Positions 28,853 through 38,678 of a stretch of DNA of 64,000 nt are shown piece after piece. The stretch covers positions 248,001 through 312,000 of the forward strand of contig CAXXYG010000012.1 in assembly GCA_963666575.2 (NCBI GenBank), in the 5' to 3' direction. Origin of the DNA: JABMQB01 sp963666575. Lineage in GTDB: Bacteria > Bacteroidota > Bacteroidia > Bacteroidales > Prolixibacteraceae. Below the pieces are notes generated by a model. That model saw only the letters and a list, made by a program, of their open reading frames with translations. It was not told the DNA's origin and did no database searches. Within the stretch, counting starts at the first letter, position 1. Every line of letters starts with the position of its first letter. The translations under genes and the position numbers were made by a program.

Positions 28853-30100
28853 ATGAAAAACTTAATAATTAATGCAGGTGCCTTTTTAGTCTTACTTCTA
28901 TCTTTAATTGCTTGTACTTCAACAGGAGATAAAAAAACAAAAACAGTGTATTCTACTAAAAATATAAAAGGAACTTACGGGTATGATGTAGCTTTTTTTG
29001 CTGAAAACAATATAAAAACTATTGAGTTAAAAGATCCTGAGTCAAAAGCTTGTGTTTTGTTAATTCCCGATTATCAGGGCAGAGTAATGACTTCAACGGC
29101 CAATGGAAAATCGGGGAATAGTTTTGGTTGGATTAATTATGATCTGATAGAATCAGGCGAAGAAAATAGTCAGTTTAATCCATTTGGTGGTGAAGAGCGA
29201 TTTTGGCTGGGGCCTGAAGGGGGGCCGTTTTCCATCTATTTTAAGGAAGGCAAAGAACAGGTTTTTACAAACTGGGTAGTTCCTCCTGCTATCGATACTG
29301 AAAGTTATGAGGTGAAAGAGTTAACCGAAAAAAGTGTTGCGTTTGTTAAAAAGGCAGTTTTAAAAAATGCAGCCGGTTCGGAATTTAACATCGCTATTAA
29401 TAGGACGGTTTCACTTTTATCACCTGCTGATTTATCTGAATTTTTAGATGTTCCTATTCCGCCATCCTTAAATGTTGTTGCTTATCAGTCGGAGAATACC
29501 ATCACCAATGTGGGAGAAAATGGCTGGGCCAAAGAAGAAGGTTTATTATCTATTTGGATGTTGTGTATGTTTAATCCTTCACCAACAACCACTGTTTTTA
29601 TCCCCTATAAAACCATCGGTGAAGGGGTAATTGTGAACGATGATTATTTTGGGAAAGTACCTTCCGATAGATTAAAAGTTGAAGAAGGAACAGTTTATTT
29701 TAAGATTGACGGGCAATTTCGCAGTAAAATTGGTTTACCACCAAACAGAGCCAAAGAATTGTGTGGAAGTTACGATTCGGATAAAAAAATCCTGACCCTG
29801 CTTTGGTGTTCATTACCTAACGAACCCATGGAGTATGTAAATTCAAAATGGGGCGACCAGGAAAATCCCTATGCCGGCGATGTGATTAATTCCTACAACG
29901 ATGGCCCTGTTGAAGATGGTTCAGTTATGGGGCCATTTTATGAAATTGAAACATCGTCACCTGCCGCTGAATTGTTACCCAATGAATCATTAACACATAC
30001 ACAACGGGTTGCACATATTCAGGGCGATGAAGCTGAATTGGGAGAAATAGTAAAAACACTTTTTAACTTGAATATTAAAGATATTGCCTTAAAATTTTAA
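28853..30100 (+). CDS. DUF6786-like lipoprotein (mutarotase-like fold possible)
   Basis: A 415-residue lipoprotein (signal ends LLSLIAC, Cys21). Sequence features: ACVLLIPDYQGRVMTSTANG, SFGWINYDLI, FNPFGGEERFWLGPEGG, and late VMGPFYEIETSSPAAEL with THTQRVAHI. The beta-rich pattern and the GGEERFWLGPEGG block recall aldose-epimerase-like beta-sandwich proteins grouped as DUF6786. No catalytic role is established, so a mutarotase or lyase-like role on the released sugar is speculation. It lies between GH172 and the fucP-like gene with a 24-base gap upstream, so it shares their operon. Confidence 0.6.
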   Translation: MKNLIINAGAFLVLLLSLIACTSTGDKKTKTVYSTKNIKGTYGYDVAFFAENNIKTIELKDPESKACVLLIPDYQGRVMTSTANGKSGNSFGWINYDLIESGEENSQFNPFGGEERFWLGPEGGPFSIYFKEGKEQVFTNWVVPPAIDTESYEVKELTEKSVAFVKKAVLKNAAGSEFNIAINRTVSLLSPADLSEFLDVPIPPSLNVVAYQSENTITNVGENGWAKEEGLLSIWMLCMFNPSPTTTVFIPYKTIGEGVIVNDDYFGKVPSDRLKVEEGTVYFKIDGQFRSKIGLPPNRAKELCGSYDSDKKILTLLWCSLPNEPMEYVNSKWGDQENPYAGDVINSYNDGPVEDGSVMGPFYEIETSSPAAELLPNESLTHTQRVAHIQGDEAELGEIVKTLFNLNIKDIALKF

Positions 30101-30121
30101 TTGCCGTTAAAAAAATTAAGT

Positions 30122-31543
30122 ATGGAAAAACATCAAATAATTCCTAAAGGAATTGTCCTGCCATTCGCCCTTTTAACATCGCTGTTTTTTGCCTGGGCAT
30201 TGCCGAATAATTTAACTGATACAATGTTGGCTGCATTTAAACGGATTATGAGTATGACCGATTCAAAAACCGCATGGATACAGGTTTCATGTTATTTATT
30301 AGGGTATGGGTGTTTTGCCATTCCTGCAGCTTTGTATATCAAAAAGTTTACCTATAAATCGGGAGTAATGCTTGGGCTTGGATTATTTGCTTTGGGGACT
30401 TTCCTGTTTTATCCGGCCATGTTAACTTCAGGAGTAAACATTAATATAGGTTTTTTGATGTTCCTGTTTGCTATTTTGATTTTATTTGCCGGGCTTTCAT
30501 TTCTTGAAACTTCAACTAATTCATATGTGTGTGCCATTGGCCCTCCTGAAACGGCTACCCAGCGCCTGAATTTTGCCCAATCCTTTAATCCATTTGGAGC
30601 CATAACAGGGGTGGTAATCAGTCAGGTTTTTATTTTATCGCAATTAAATACCATGAGCGAAGCAGGAAGGGCAGCTTTACCTGCTGCTGAGTTGGTCAAA
30701 ATTCAGGTTGCCGAATTAAATGTGGTGACCATGACCTATATGGCTGTAGGTTTAGTAATGGTTGGTTTATTGTTGGCTATTTATTTTACCCGGATGCCAA
30801 ATATTAAAGAAGACGATAAAAAGTTGGATTTTATTGGAACTTTCCGGCGGCTGATGAAAAATAAAAATTATGTATGGGCTGTTATTGCTCAGTTTTTTTA
30901 TGTGGGGGCTCAAATAGCGGTGTGGTCATTTATTATCAGGTATACCATGCAACAATTACAATTCGATGGAATAATTGCCCAGTTGGGCCAAAATGCTACC
31001 TCGTCCGATATAATTGCCCAGCTTAGGAATGTTGAGCCTATAGCTGCAGGATTTTATAATCTGTGCGAATGGATTGGATTTGATGCTTTATTGCCACGGA
31101 CTCCCGAACAAGCTGGTGCCACGTATTATATTCTTTCGTTGTTGTTTTTTGTTTCTGCCCGTTTTATTTGTACCGGACTGATGAAATTTATTAAACCTCG
31201 TAATTTGTTAACGGCTCTTGCTTTGCTTGCTGTTGTTTGCTGTTTGATAACCATTTATGGCAATGGTTGGATGGGTGTATATGCCCTGATTGCTATTTCA
31301 GGATGTATGTCGCTGATGTTCCCTACAATTTACGGATTGGGAATTGCCGGCCTTGGAGAAGATACCAAAATTGGAGGAGCCGGTATGGTGATGGCTATTG
31401 CCGGAGCAGCTGTATTGACTCAAATTCAGGGTATTGTATCTGATCAGGCAGGAAGTATCCAGTTTGCTTATTGGGTACCAGCCATAGCATTTTTAATTGT
31501 AGCATTTTATAGTGCTGTTATTTGTCGTAAACAATATACTTAA
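30122..31543 (+). CDS. fucP: FucP-type L-fucose/sugar:H+ symporter
   Basis: A 473-residue inner-membrane permease of the FHS family (major facilitator superfamily), about 12 helices. The two acids essential in E. coli FucP are both kept: Asp33 in PNNLTDTMLAAF and Glu129 in LSFLETSTNSY. Also typical are RLNFAQSFNPFGAITG and the late PTIYGLGIAGLG. ATG at 30122 is chosen; the frame is open back to a TTG at 30101, but that adds only MPLKKLS. It sits in the LacI-led operon and would import a monosaccharide released in the periplasm. Fucose is the best guess, since GH95 lies nearby, but galactose- or arabinose-like sugars are possible. Confidence 0.85.
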   Translation: MEKHQIIPKGIVLPFALLTSLFFAWALPNNLTDTMLAAFKRIMSMTDSKTAWIQVSCYLLGYGCFAIPAALYIKKFTYKSGVMLGLGLFALGTFLFYPAMLTSGVNINIGFLMFLFAILILFAGLSFLETSTNSYVCAIGPPETATQRLNFAQSFNPFGAITGVVISQVFILSQLNTMSEAGRAALPAAELVKIQVAELNVVTMTYMAVGLVMVGLLLAIYFTRMPNIKEDDKKLDFIGTFRRLMKNKNYVWAVIAQFFYVGAQIAVWSFIIRYTMQQLQFDGIIAQLGQNATSSDIIAQLRNVEPIAAGFYNLCEWIGFDALLPRTPEQAGATYYILSLLFFVSARFICTGLMKFIKPRNLLTALALLAVVCCLITIYGNGWMGVYALIAISGCMSLMFPTIYGLGIAGLGEDTKIGGAGMVMAIAGAAVLTQIQGIVSDQAGSIQFAYWVPAIAFLIVAFYSAVICRKQYT

Positions 31544-31602
31544 GTAATGTTTGTAAAAAATCTCATTTTGGAAATTGAAATTACGAATAAAAACCAATTA
31601 AA

Positions 31603-34203
31603 ATGATTCAAACTCGTATTACGAACCTGGTTACAATCCTCCTGTTTGGAATAATATTCTTTTCATGTTCAAATAAAATTGATAAAAAGAATTCAGGGCA
31701 TTTATTTAATGGGAATTATTCCGGTAATAACCTTGATAGGGTTGCATTTCCTATTGGAGGAATTGGGGCGGGTATGTTTTGTATTGAAGGTACTGGTGCT
31801 GTTTCTCATGTATCGGTACGTAATAAACCTGATGTTTTTAACGAACCTTTCTTAATGGCAGCAATTTCAGTTAAAGGTCTTAAAAACGGTGCAAAAATTT
31901 TGGAAGGGCCTGTCCCTGCATGGAAGATTTTTGGAAATCCAAATACTGGTAATGGTGCCGGTGATAAAAGTTACGGATTCCCTCATTTTGACAATGCTAC
32001 GTTTGAAACAAAATTTCCATTCGCAAAAATTAAACTAGTGGATGATAATATTCCAATGGATGTTTCCATTTCGGCATGGAGCCCTTTTATACCTGGCGAT
32101 GAAGATAATTCCAGTTTGCCGGTAGGAGGTTTGGAGTATACTTTTAAAAATACCAGCAGAGAAACTATTGATGCTTGTTTTTCGTACCATGCTGAGAATG
32201 TAATGAAAATTGAAACTCCCAGTGAATGGGGTGGGCAGTATGAAGAGGGGCATTCAATTTCCGGAATAAAAAATGGATTTTTACTTCAGCAGCAATGTTT
32301 TCCTGATAAACCACATTACAAAGGTGATTTTGCGATCTTTTCTGATGATTCGGAAACCATAACTGATTTGTGTTGGTTCCGTGGTGGTTGGTTTGATTCG
32401 AGGACTGTTCTTTGGAAGGATTTAGCAGACTTTACTTTTCATGAAGATACCACAACTCAGGGATCACCTGGGGCTTCGCTTTATATTCCGTTTCAATTAG
32501 AACCTGGTAAAGAAAAAACAGTCAGAATAATGATGAGCTGGTATACACCACATTCCAATCTTCGTGTTGGATTAGGCCCTGTTTCTGACGAACAACTGAA
32601 AACTGATTTAGAGGCATGTGAACCAGCTAGTGGATGTTGTACCGATTTGAGTAATATTTATTATGAACCATGGTATTCAGGAAGATTTAAAGATATTAAT
32701 GAAGTTGTAAAATATTGGAAAATGAACTATGCCGATTTAAAATCAAAATCAGAGTTATTTTCCAGTTCGTTTTATAATTCCAGTTTACCTCCTGAAGTGG
32801 TTGAGGCTGTTGCTGCTAATCTTACAATTTTAAAATCGCCAACGGTACTTCGTCAGAAAGATGGTAAACTTTGGGCGTGGGAAGGCTGCCACGATGGTAG
32901 CGGGTGTTGCCACGGATCATGTACGCATGTTTGGAATTATGCACAGGCAATTCCTCATCTTTTTCCAGGATTGGAAAGGTCATTGCGGGAAACAGAATTT
33001 TACATGAGTCAAAATTCACTAGGGCATCAGAATTTCCGAACAAGCCTTCCCATAAAAACTGTTGAAGGGCACGGATTTTATGCAGCCTCCGATGGGCAAT
33101 TAGGAGGGATAATAAAAATGTACCGCGATTGGAGAATTTCGGGAAATACCCAGTGGATGAAAAAGTTATATCCAAGCGTTAAACAAAGCCTCGACTACTG
33201 TATTAATACATGGGATCCTAAATTGAAAGGCATTATTGAAGAACCCCACCACAATACATACGATATTGAATTCTGGGGGCCTGACGGTATGTGTACCAGC
33301 TTTTACCTAGGGGCATTAACAGCATTAATTGAAATGGGGCAAACCATTGATGATGATGTTTCGAAATATAAAAAACTGTTGGCAAAAGGAAAAAAATACA
33401 TGGAATCGGAGTTGTATAATGGAGAGTTTTTTATCCAGAAAATTACAGTCGAAGGCCTGGAGGCTAATGATCCAGTGGCAGCTTCAAAAGTTGGAATTAA
33501 CATGAGTTATTCACCCGAAGCAATAAACCTCCTCCAAAACGAAGGCCCAAAATACCAATATGGTACCGGATGTTTATCCGATGGGATATTAGGTGCTTGG
33601 ATGGGTAATATGGCTGGATTAGATGATTTTATTGATCCTGAAAAAGTAACAAGCCATTTAAATTCCGTTCATCTTTACAACTTAAAAACTGATTTGTCAG
33701 AACACGTTAATCCGCAAAGGCCGGGGTATGGATTGGGCACGGAGGGAGGCTTGTTATTATGCACCTGGCCAAATGGAGGAGAATTGACATTGCCATTTGT
33801 GTATAGTAACGAAGTATGGACCGGCATTGAGTATCAGGTGGCGAGCCATTTAATGTTGAATGGCGAAGTTAAAAAAGGATTGGAAATTGTACAAGAAGTC
33901 AGGAAACGCTATGCAGGCGATGTCCGAAATCCATTTAACGAATACGAATGTGGGCACTGGTATGCTAGGGCAATGGCCAGTTATGGCTTGTTACAAGGTT
34001 TAACAGGTGTTCGGTACGATGCGGTTGATCAAACATTATACATTAACTCACAAATTGGCGATTTTAACAGCTTCCTTTCCACCGAATTTGGTTTTGGGAA
34101 TGTGGGATTAAAAAATGGCGAACCATTTGTTGATTGCGTTTTGGGCGATATTGCGGTTAAAAATGTGATGGTTGCAGGCGAAAAAAAACAACTTCGTAGA
34201 TAA
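31603..34203 (+). CDS. GH116 glycosidase (GBA2-like), lipoprotein
   Basis: An 866-residue protein with a lipoprotein signal (IIFFSC, Cys22). The N-terminal domain starts RVAFPIGGIGAGMFCIEGTGAV, typical for the bile-acid beta-glucosidase (GBA2) family. The C-terminal (alpha/alpha)6 domain has the nucleophile region IIEEPHHNTYDIEFWGP and the acid/base region CLSDGILGAWMGNMAGL. GH116 retains configuration and includes beta-glucosidases, beta-xylosidases and N-acetylglucosaminidases. It is the last gene of the LacI-led operon; a long hairpin follows the stop. The exact sugar is not readable. Confidence 0.87.
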   Translation: MIQTRITNLVTILLFGIIFFSCSNKIDKKNSGHLFNGNYSGNNLDRVAFPIGGIGAGMFCIEGTGAVSHVSVRNKPDVFNEPFLMAAISVKGLKNGAKILEGPVPAWKIFGNPNTGNGAGDKSYGFPHFDNATFETKFPFAKIKLVDDNIPMDVSISAWSPFIPGDEDNSSLPVGGLEYTFKNTSRETIDACFSYHAENVMKIETPSEWGGQYEEGHSISGIKNGFLLQQQCFPDKPHYKGDFAIFSDDSETITDLCWFRGGWFDSRTVLWKDLADFTFHEDTTTQGSPGASLYIPFQLEPGKEKTVRIMMSWYTPHSNLRVGLGPVSDEQLKTDLEACEPASGCCTDLSNIYYEPWYSGRFKDINEVVKYWKMNYADLKSKSELFSSSFYNSSLPPEVVEAVAANLTILKSPTVLRQKDGKLWAWEGCHDGSGCCHGSCTHVWNYAQAIPHLFPGLERSLRETEFYMSQNSLGHQNFRTSLPIKTVEGHGFYAASDGQLGGIIKMYRDWRISGNTQWMKKLYPSVKQSLDYCINTWDPKLKGIIEEPHHNTYDIEFWGPDGMCTSFYLGALTALIEMGQTIDDDVSKYKKLLAKGKKYMESELYNGEFFIQKITVEGLEANDPVAASKVGINMSYSPEAINLLQNEGPKYQYGTGCLSDGILGAWMGNMAGLDDFIDPEKVTSHLNSVHLYNLKTDLSEHVNPQRPGYGLGTEGGLLLCTWPNGGELTLPFVYSNEVWTGIEYQVASHLMLNGEVKKGLEIVQEVRKRYAGDVRNPFNEYECGHWYARAMASYGLLQGLTGVRYDAVDQTLYINSQIGDFNSFLSTEFGFGNVGLKNGEPFVDCVLGDIAVKNVMVAGEKKQLRR

Positions 34204-34272
34204 GGGATTATTAATTGTGTGAATTAAGGATTGATTTTTTGAAATTATTTGTCTTCATCAAGTTTGATAAAA

Positions 34273-34304
34273 CCTTTCCCAAAGTTCCGAAACTTTGGGA
34301 AAGG
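34273..34304. terminator. Two-way terminator hairpin between GH116 and GH2
   Basis: A perfect 14-base stem (34273-34286 with 34291-34304) and a four-base loop CCGA lie between converging genes. The T-rich flank is better on the minus-strand side (TTTTATC), but the stem is strong enough to serve both. Confidence 0.7.
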
Positions 34305-34411
34305 CAAGTTTGCATCTGATTTGTAATACAATATTTTAACCCTTAATTCACGTTAATTGTTTTTATAGTATTCATGTTTTTTACCAGAATGATAATCCAA
34401 TTAATAATTAT

Positions 34412-37036
34412 TTATTTTGTATTAAATCCTTTAATTTCGATAACAGGCTGTTCCCCTTTTAAATCGTTGGTATTCATTTTTAAGGTAAGGGTTTGTTCTT
34501 CGCCCGGAAGAAGTGAAACATAATTATCGCTCCAAAATACCGGCAAAATTAATTCGTCAGAAGTTGATCCTTTTGCTTTTAGTTCAATAAAAAACGCTAG
34601 TTTATCGCTTGGGTTTTTAAGATTAACTTTAACAACCGTTTGGTTTTCCACAATTTCAACACTAACCTCCGATGCAATTTCTGTTTTTGGCATAGCTGAT
34701 AAAGCTGTAAAATCGGCAAATGATTTATTAGGGGTAACAAACCATTTCGAATTTTCATAATCAAGCACATCTTCTTTGTTCGAAAGCCAGTAAAAACTCT
34801 TCGCCACTTCTTTGCCATCGGCTGATTTAATCCTTAAGTCGGCAAAATAGGTTGAGGTGGTTTCTTTTAAAACAGGCATATCAAATACCTGTTTCGAAGA
34901 ATAGGCATCTACCTCAAAAGGAATATTTTGGAAGAATATTTCTTTCGAATTAATATCAAGAATCCGTATTTCGGCTGTTAGATTGTTTATTGCTTGTAAG
35001 TTATCGTTCGACACATAAATGTTTTTATCGCCATAATTATAAATAATATTTAATGGCTTTAAAGCATTTAACGTCCCAAAAAATGCACCGTTTGGCATTA
35101 GGTAATAATCATAAAGTTGCCAATACAATTTAGGCCACGAAGCATTTAACATCCATTGAACAATACCTCCTGCTTCAGTTTTGTTTAAAGCAAAAGCCTC
35201 AAACATTGGCCTGATAGCCTCGTAATTAGCCAATTGAGCTTTTCCAACAAATTCTTCAATTGAGTGAGCTTCGCCATACCGGTTATTCAAAGCATTGAGG
35301 TATCGGTCGATGGTATGAAATTCATGCCTTCCACAATGGTAATCCCAAATTTCGTTGATGGGCCAAAGTTTATCTTCAGGAAACATTTTTCGAAGCGATT
35401 CAATTGGAGGGATTTGAGGACCGGGGCCAGTTTCAGTATTAAAACCATACGCCCCACCATTTTTTGTATCAACATACCAATAATTTGGTGTTACATAATC
35501 GTATGGCCCATACATTTTTACACCTGTATTTCCTGTTATTTCACTTTCAATCATCTGGCAGGCCATTAAAGCCGGCCGCGTTGGATCGGAAGCAGACAGT
35601 GTTTTCAGATACATATTTTCGAGGGCCGGCCTTGGCACTTTGTCGCTGCCTAAAACCCAAACAAAAATACTGGGGTGGTGCCTTAACCACATCACATGGT
35701 CATCAAACGATTGATTTATTAATGCCATTTCTTCCGGGGTTTTAATCCCTCCAAATTCATCACATTCTTTACCTACATAATCTTCCCACTCCCACTGGCA
35801 ACTCCAGCCTGTCATGAGTAAAAGCCCTTCTTTATCACATTCGTCATAAAGTTTTTCGCTTGACCCCCAAAAACCTTCCAGGCGAATACAATTTAAATTC
35901 ATCAGTTTTGTGTACTGAACCTGGGCTTCAACATTAGCGGCATCTTCCCTTAATAACAAATCATCGGTCCAACCACCACTTCGGATCTGAATATCGCGGC
36001 CATTAACTTTATACATACGCGAACCCTGTTCGTTAATGTAATCGGATACTTCGCGGATACCAAAGGTTTTAGAAACAATATCAGAAACGGTATTTTTTGT
36101 TTCTGCTGATAATTCAATTGTGTACAGGTTAGGATCTCCCATGGTTACAGGCCACCACAATTTTGCATTGGTTAGGTTTAGTTGCGGAAATTCTTCAGGT
36201 GAAAAAACCACTACTTTTTTCTCCTTGGGTTCAAGGTTCACTTCCTGATTAAGTAAAATATTTTCAAATTGGGCTTTAACTGTTGTTTTAATTGCTGTTT
36301 CAGAATGGTTGATAACGATACTTTCGATGGTTAGGGCTGCTTCATTTTGGTTCGTTGGATTAATTTTTGATTTAACAAATGGATTTTCAACTGAAACAGG
36401 GCCGTTAAAACGAAGGTGCACACCACGGAAAAGCCCCATGTTTTCGTCTGGTGGACGGGGAGTCCAGTCAACAAATCCAATGGTAAAATCGCCCGCTTTG
36501 GGAGGGAATACGTTTACTTCCAATTCATTCCCTTGCTTTTTTAATTGTCCTGTTACATCAATTTCAAACCTCCTGAATGCTCCCTTAATTGTATCGGCTG
36601 AAGCAATTTTTTGGCCATTAAGAAATACATCGGCGCTGTAGTTGATGCCATCGAAACATAACCGGGTAAAAGCATTAATCTCCCCGTCGGACAAATCAAA
36701 AGTATTTGTATATCTCCAATGGGTTTTAAACCATTCTTTGGGAACTCGTTTCAGATTGTCAGAAAAGTAGGGGTTACTAAATTTCCCGCTTTTTACCAAT
36801 GCTGCAAAAACAGTGGTTGGAACTTCACAACTTATTTTATTGGAGGGAGAATATACATCGGCAGTAATGAGTTGGCCGTCGTCACTCCATTCGCCATAGG
36901 GTTGTAGTGACCAATTTTTATCAAGCATAATGTCTGAAATTGTTAATTTATTTTTTTGTGTGCACCCAAAACTCACCATTAAGCTTAAAATAATGGTGGC
37001 CATCAATATTGATCTGATTTTATCGAAAGATTTCAT
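34412..37036 (-). CDS. GH2 exo-beta-D-glucosaminidase-like lipoprotein
   Basis: An 874-residue GH2 enzyme. Lipoprotein signal SILMATIILSLMVSFGC. It has the jelly-roll sugar-binding domain (WFKTHWRYTNTF, GINYSADVFLNG), Ig-like domain, TIM barrel and C-terminal sandwiches. The usual GH2 Asn-Glu acid/base is replaced by Ser-Asp in VLGSDKVP (Asp465, codon 35642-35644). The nucleophile is Glu535 in GFNTETGPG (codon 35432-35434). The GSD motif marks the exo-beta-glucosaminidase branch (Amycolatopsis CsxA, D469/E541), which releases glucosamine from chitosan-type ends. ATG at 37036 is preferred because it puts the lipobox at normal distance; the frame is open to ATG 37147, but the added peptide looks non-coding. 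Confidence 0.85.
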   Translation of the reverse strand: MKSFDKIRSILMATIILSLMVSFGCTQKNKLTISDIMLDKNWSLQPYGEWSDDGQLITADVYSPSNKISCEVPTTVFAALVKSGKFSNPYFSDNLKRVPKEWFKTHWRYTNTFDLSDGEINAFTRLCFDGINYSADVFLNGQKIASADTIKGAFRRFEIDVTGQLKKQGNELEVNVFPPKAGDFTIGFVDWTPRPPDENMGLFRGVHLRFNGPVSVENPFVKSKINPTNQNEAALTIESIVINHSETAIKTTVKAQFENILLNQEVNLEPKEKKVVVFSPEEFPQLNLTNAKLWWPVTMGDPNLYTIELSAETKNTVSDIVSKTFGIREVSDYINEQGSRMYKVNGRDIQIRSGGWTDDLLLREDAANVEAQVQYTKLMNLNCIRLEGFWGSSEKLYDECDKEGLLLMTGWSCQWEWEDYVGKECDEFGGIKTPEEMALINQSFDDHVMWLRHHPSIFVWVLGSDKVPRPALENMYLKTLSASDPTRPALMACQMIESEITGNTGVKMYGPYDYVTPNYWYVDTKNGGAYGFNTETGPGPQIPPIESLRKMFPEDKLWPINEIWDYHCGRHEFHTIDRYLNALNNRYGEAHSIEEFVGKAQLANYEAIRPMFEAFALNKTEAGGIVQWMLNASWPKLYWQLYDYYLMPNGAFFGTLNALKPLNIIYNYGDKNIYVSNDNLQAINNLTAEIRILDINSKEIFFQNIPFEVDAYSSKQVFDMPVLKETTSTYFADLRIKSADGKEVAKSFYWLSNKEDVLDYENSKWFVTPNKSFADFTALSAMPKTEIASEVSVEIVENQTVVKVNLKNPSDKLAFFIELKAKGSTSDELILPVFWSDNYVSLLPGEEQTLTLKMNTNDLKGEQPVIEIKGFNTK

Positions 37037-37194
37037 CCAATTAAAATTAAAAGTTTTATAAGGTATTGGATGTAACCTGCCTGCCGGTGGCAGACTCCCC
37101 ATTTTAATAATGCTTGTTTGTAAAGCATTTTTGTTTGGTCGTTTCATAATACATTGATTTTAAAGTTAGTGTAATAGTTAGTTGCTGCAAATTA

Positions 37195-37202
37195 CAAAAT
37201 TA
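37195..37202 (-). promoter_or_regulatory. Possible -7 box for the GH2 gene
   Basis: Read on the minus strand the bases are TAATTTTG, a full TAnnTTTG match. A weak -33 (ATTG) lies 14 bases upstream. It would give a leader of about 150 bases to the preferred ATG, or about 40 to the upstream ATG at 37147. Confidence 0.35.
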
Positions 37203-37322
37203 CTATTGTATGCTCCCAATAAAACTTTTTGATATTTTTAAAAATCGCTAAGGAAATTAATAATTATGAAGTATAAAAAATTCAGGGCTGGAGTTCAGGT
37301 TCAGGAAAAAATCTTAATATGA

Positions 37323-38678
37323 TTATTTAATGGGAGGATTTTTACGGTAAAACAAGTGTTTAAACAGTAGTTTAATAAGTTCGGGTTTATTGGTAGGTTT
37401 TACGATGTAGTCATCATAGCCACATTCTGCCGTTTTATTTTTGCTGGCAATCAGGTTATCCGATGTGTGTGATATTATTGGCAGATTTGGCCTGGTTTTT
37501 TTTATCTTTTTTATTATTTGGCTTTCTTTGATGCAATGTAACTGTACATCCATCAAAATCAAATCGATTTTAGAATTGGTTTTACATATTTCAATTGCCT
37601 GCAATCCATCATCGGCATGAAGAATTTCGATATTTGTGGGTTCAAGGTATTTCCGTAAAATAATAAAAGATATAATTTCATCTTCAATAATTAGAATTGT
37701 TTTTCCTGAAAAAATATTATAAGTCGAAATATTTTTTAATTCAAAATTGTCGATTTTAACAGATTCGGCTAAAACAGGTTTGTATGGGATTGTAAATGAA
37801 AATGTAGATCCTTTGCCTGGTTCACTTTCAGCATAAATTTTGCCACCCAGTAACTCAGTTAGCGCTTTCGAAATTGCTAAACCTAAACCAACTCCCTCAA
37901 ATTGCCGTGTTAAATTCTCATCGGCTTGCCTGAATTTATCAAAAATGAGTTGTTTTTGACTCTCCTGAATACCAATACCAGTGTCTTTGATATCAAAATG
38001 CAGGAATTCGCCTGAAAGTTTATAACTAATTTCGATAAATCCTTTTATGGTAAATTTTAAGGCATTCTCTATTAGGATATTAATTATACGTTGCAGTTTT
38101 AATTTGTCTGTGGCAATAAAAAATGTTTGATCGTTGGGTGGGGTATGAATTATTTCGATATGCGATTTTAACTGATAGGTTTGTTTGGCTTTAAATTTCG
38201 ATATTAATTCTGAAATAAATGTATGGAGTACAATGTTTGAATAATTTATTTTTTCAATTTTTAGTTCAATACATGAAATGTCAATTATATCGGTAAATGT
38301 TTTTAGTAGATTTAGTGCATTTGATGAAATTGTATCAAGGAAATAGCTGCTTTCATCGTCGTTTTTTATTGAATCTTTTAATACCTCAATTAATCCAATG
38401 ATAATGCTTAATGGTGTTCGTATTTCGTGAGAAATATTATTTAAAAAGGTTGATTTTAACCGGTCACTTTCTTCGGCTTTTTCTTTAGCAGCTTTTAATT
38501 CTATTATGGTTGATTGAATCTCTTCTCCTAACATGTTTAACCCACCCGTAATGGCATCGAACGTATCACCTTTTTCTGAAATGGTTCCACGGTAATCCAG
38601 TTCCCCTGCTGCATACTTTAGTATCTGGTCCAGGATTTGTTCATTTTTTTCATCTTCTATAATTTTCTTGCTTTTCAT
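37323..38678 (-). CDS. Soluble hybrid histidine kinase (HisKA-HATPase-REC)
   Basis: A 451-residue signalling protein without membrane helices. Order: short N-terminal region, coiled coil, HisKA with the phospho-His in NNISHEIRTPLS, the ATPase with INILIENALKF (N box), DTGIGI and GVGLGLAISK (G boxes), then a receiver domain from about residue 335 (ILIIEDE, phospho-Asp in LILMDVQL, Lys in YIVKPTN). No DNA-binding output domain, so it must pass the phosphate on or act through partners. ATG at 38678 is chosen because it overlaps the upstream stop as ATGA; the longer TTG start at 38696 is less likely. Paired with the STAS-like gene, a likely two-gene operon. Confidence 0.9.
   Translation of the reverse strand: MKSKKIIEDEKNEQILDQILKYAAGELDYRGTISEKGDTFDAITGGLNMLGEEIQSTIIELKAAKEKAEESDRLKSTFLNNISHEIRTPLSIIIGLIEVLKDSIKNDDESSYFLDTISSNALNLLKTFTDIIDISCIELKIEKINYSNIVLHTFISELISKFKAKQTYQLKSHIEIIHTPPNDQTFFIATDKLKLQRIINILIENALKFTIKGFIEISYKLSGEFLHFDIKDTGIGIQESQKQLIFDKFRQADENLTRQFEGVGLGLAISKALTELLGGKIYAESEPGKGSTFSFTIPYKPVLAESVKIDNFELKNISTYNIFSGKTILIIEDEIISFIILRKYLEPTNIEILHADDGLQAIEICKTNSKIDLILMDVQLHCIKESQIIKKIKKTRPNLPIISHTSDNLIASKNKTAECGYDDYIVKPTNKPELIKLLFKHLFYRKNPPIK

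Noticed and set aside
34273..34304. Hairpin considered as a mobile-element end
   Set aside because: It lies between converging stops and has no partner or target duplication; a terminator explains it.
37037..37147. N-terminal extension of the GH2 protein from ATG 37147
   Set aside because: The added peptide has no signal features, contains a G+C-rich hairpin (CTGCCGGTGGCAG, 37081-37093) that looks like spacer DNA, and the lipoprotein signal fits only the ATG at 37036.
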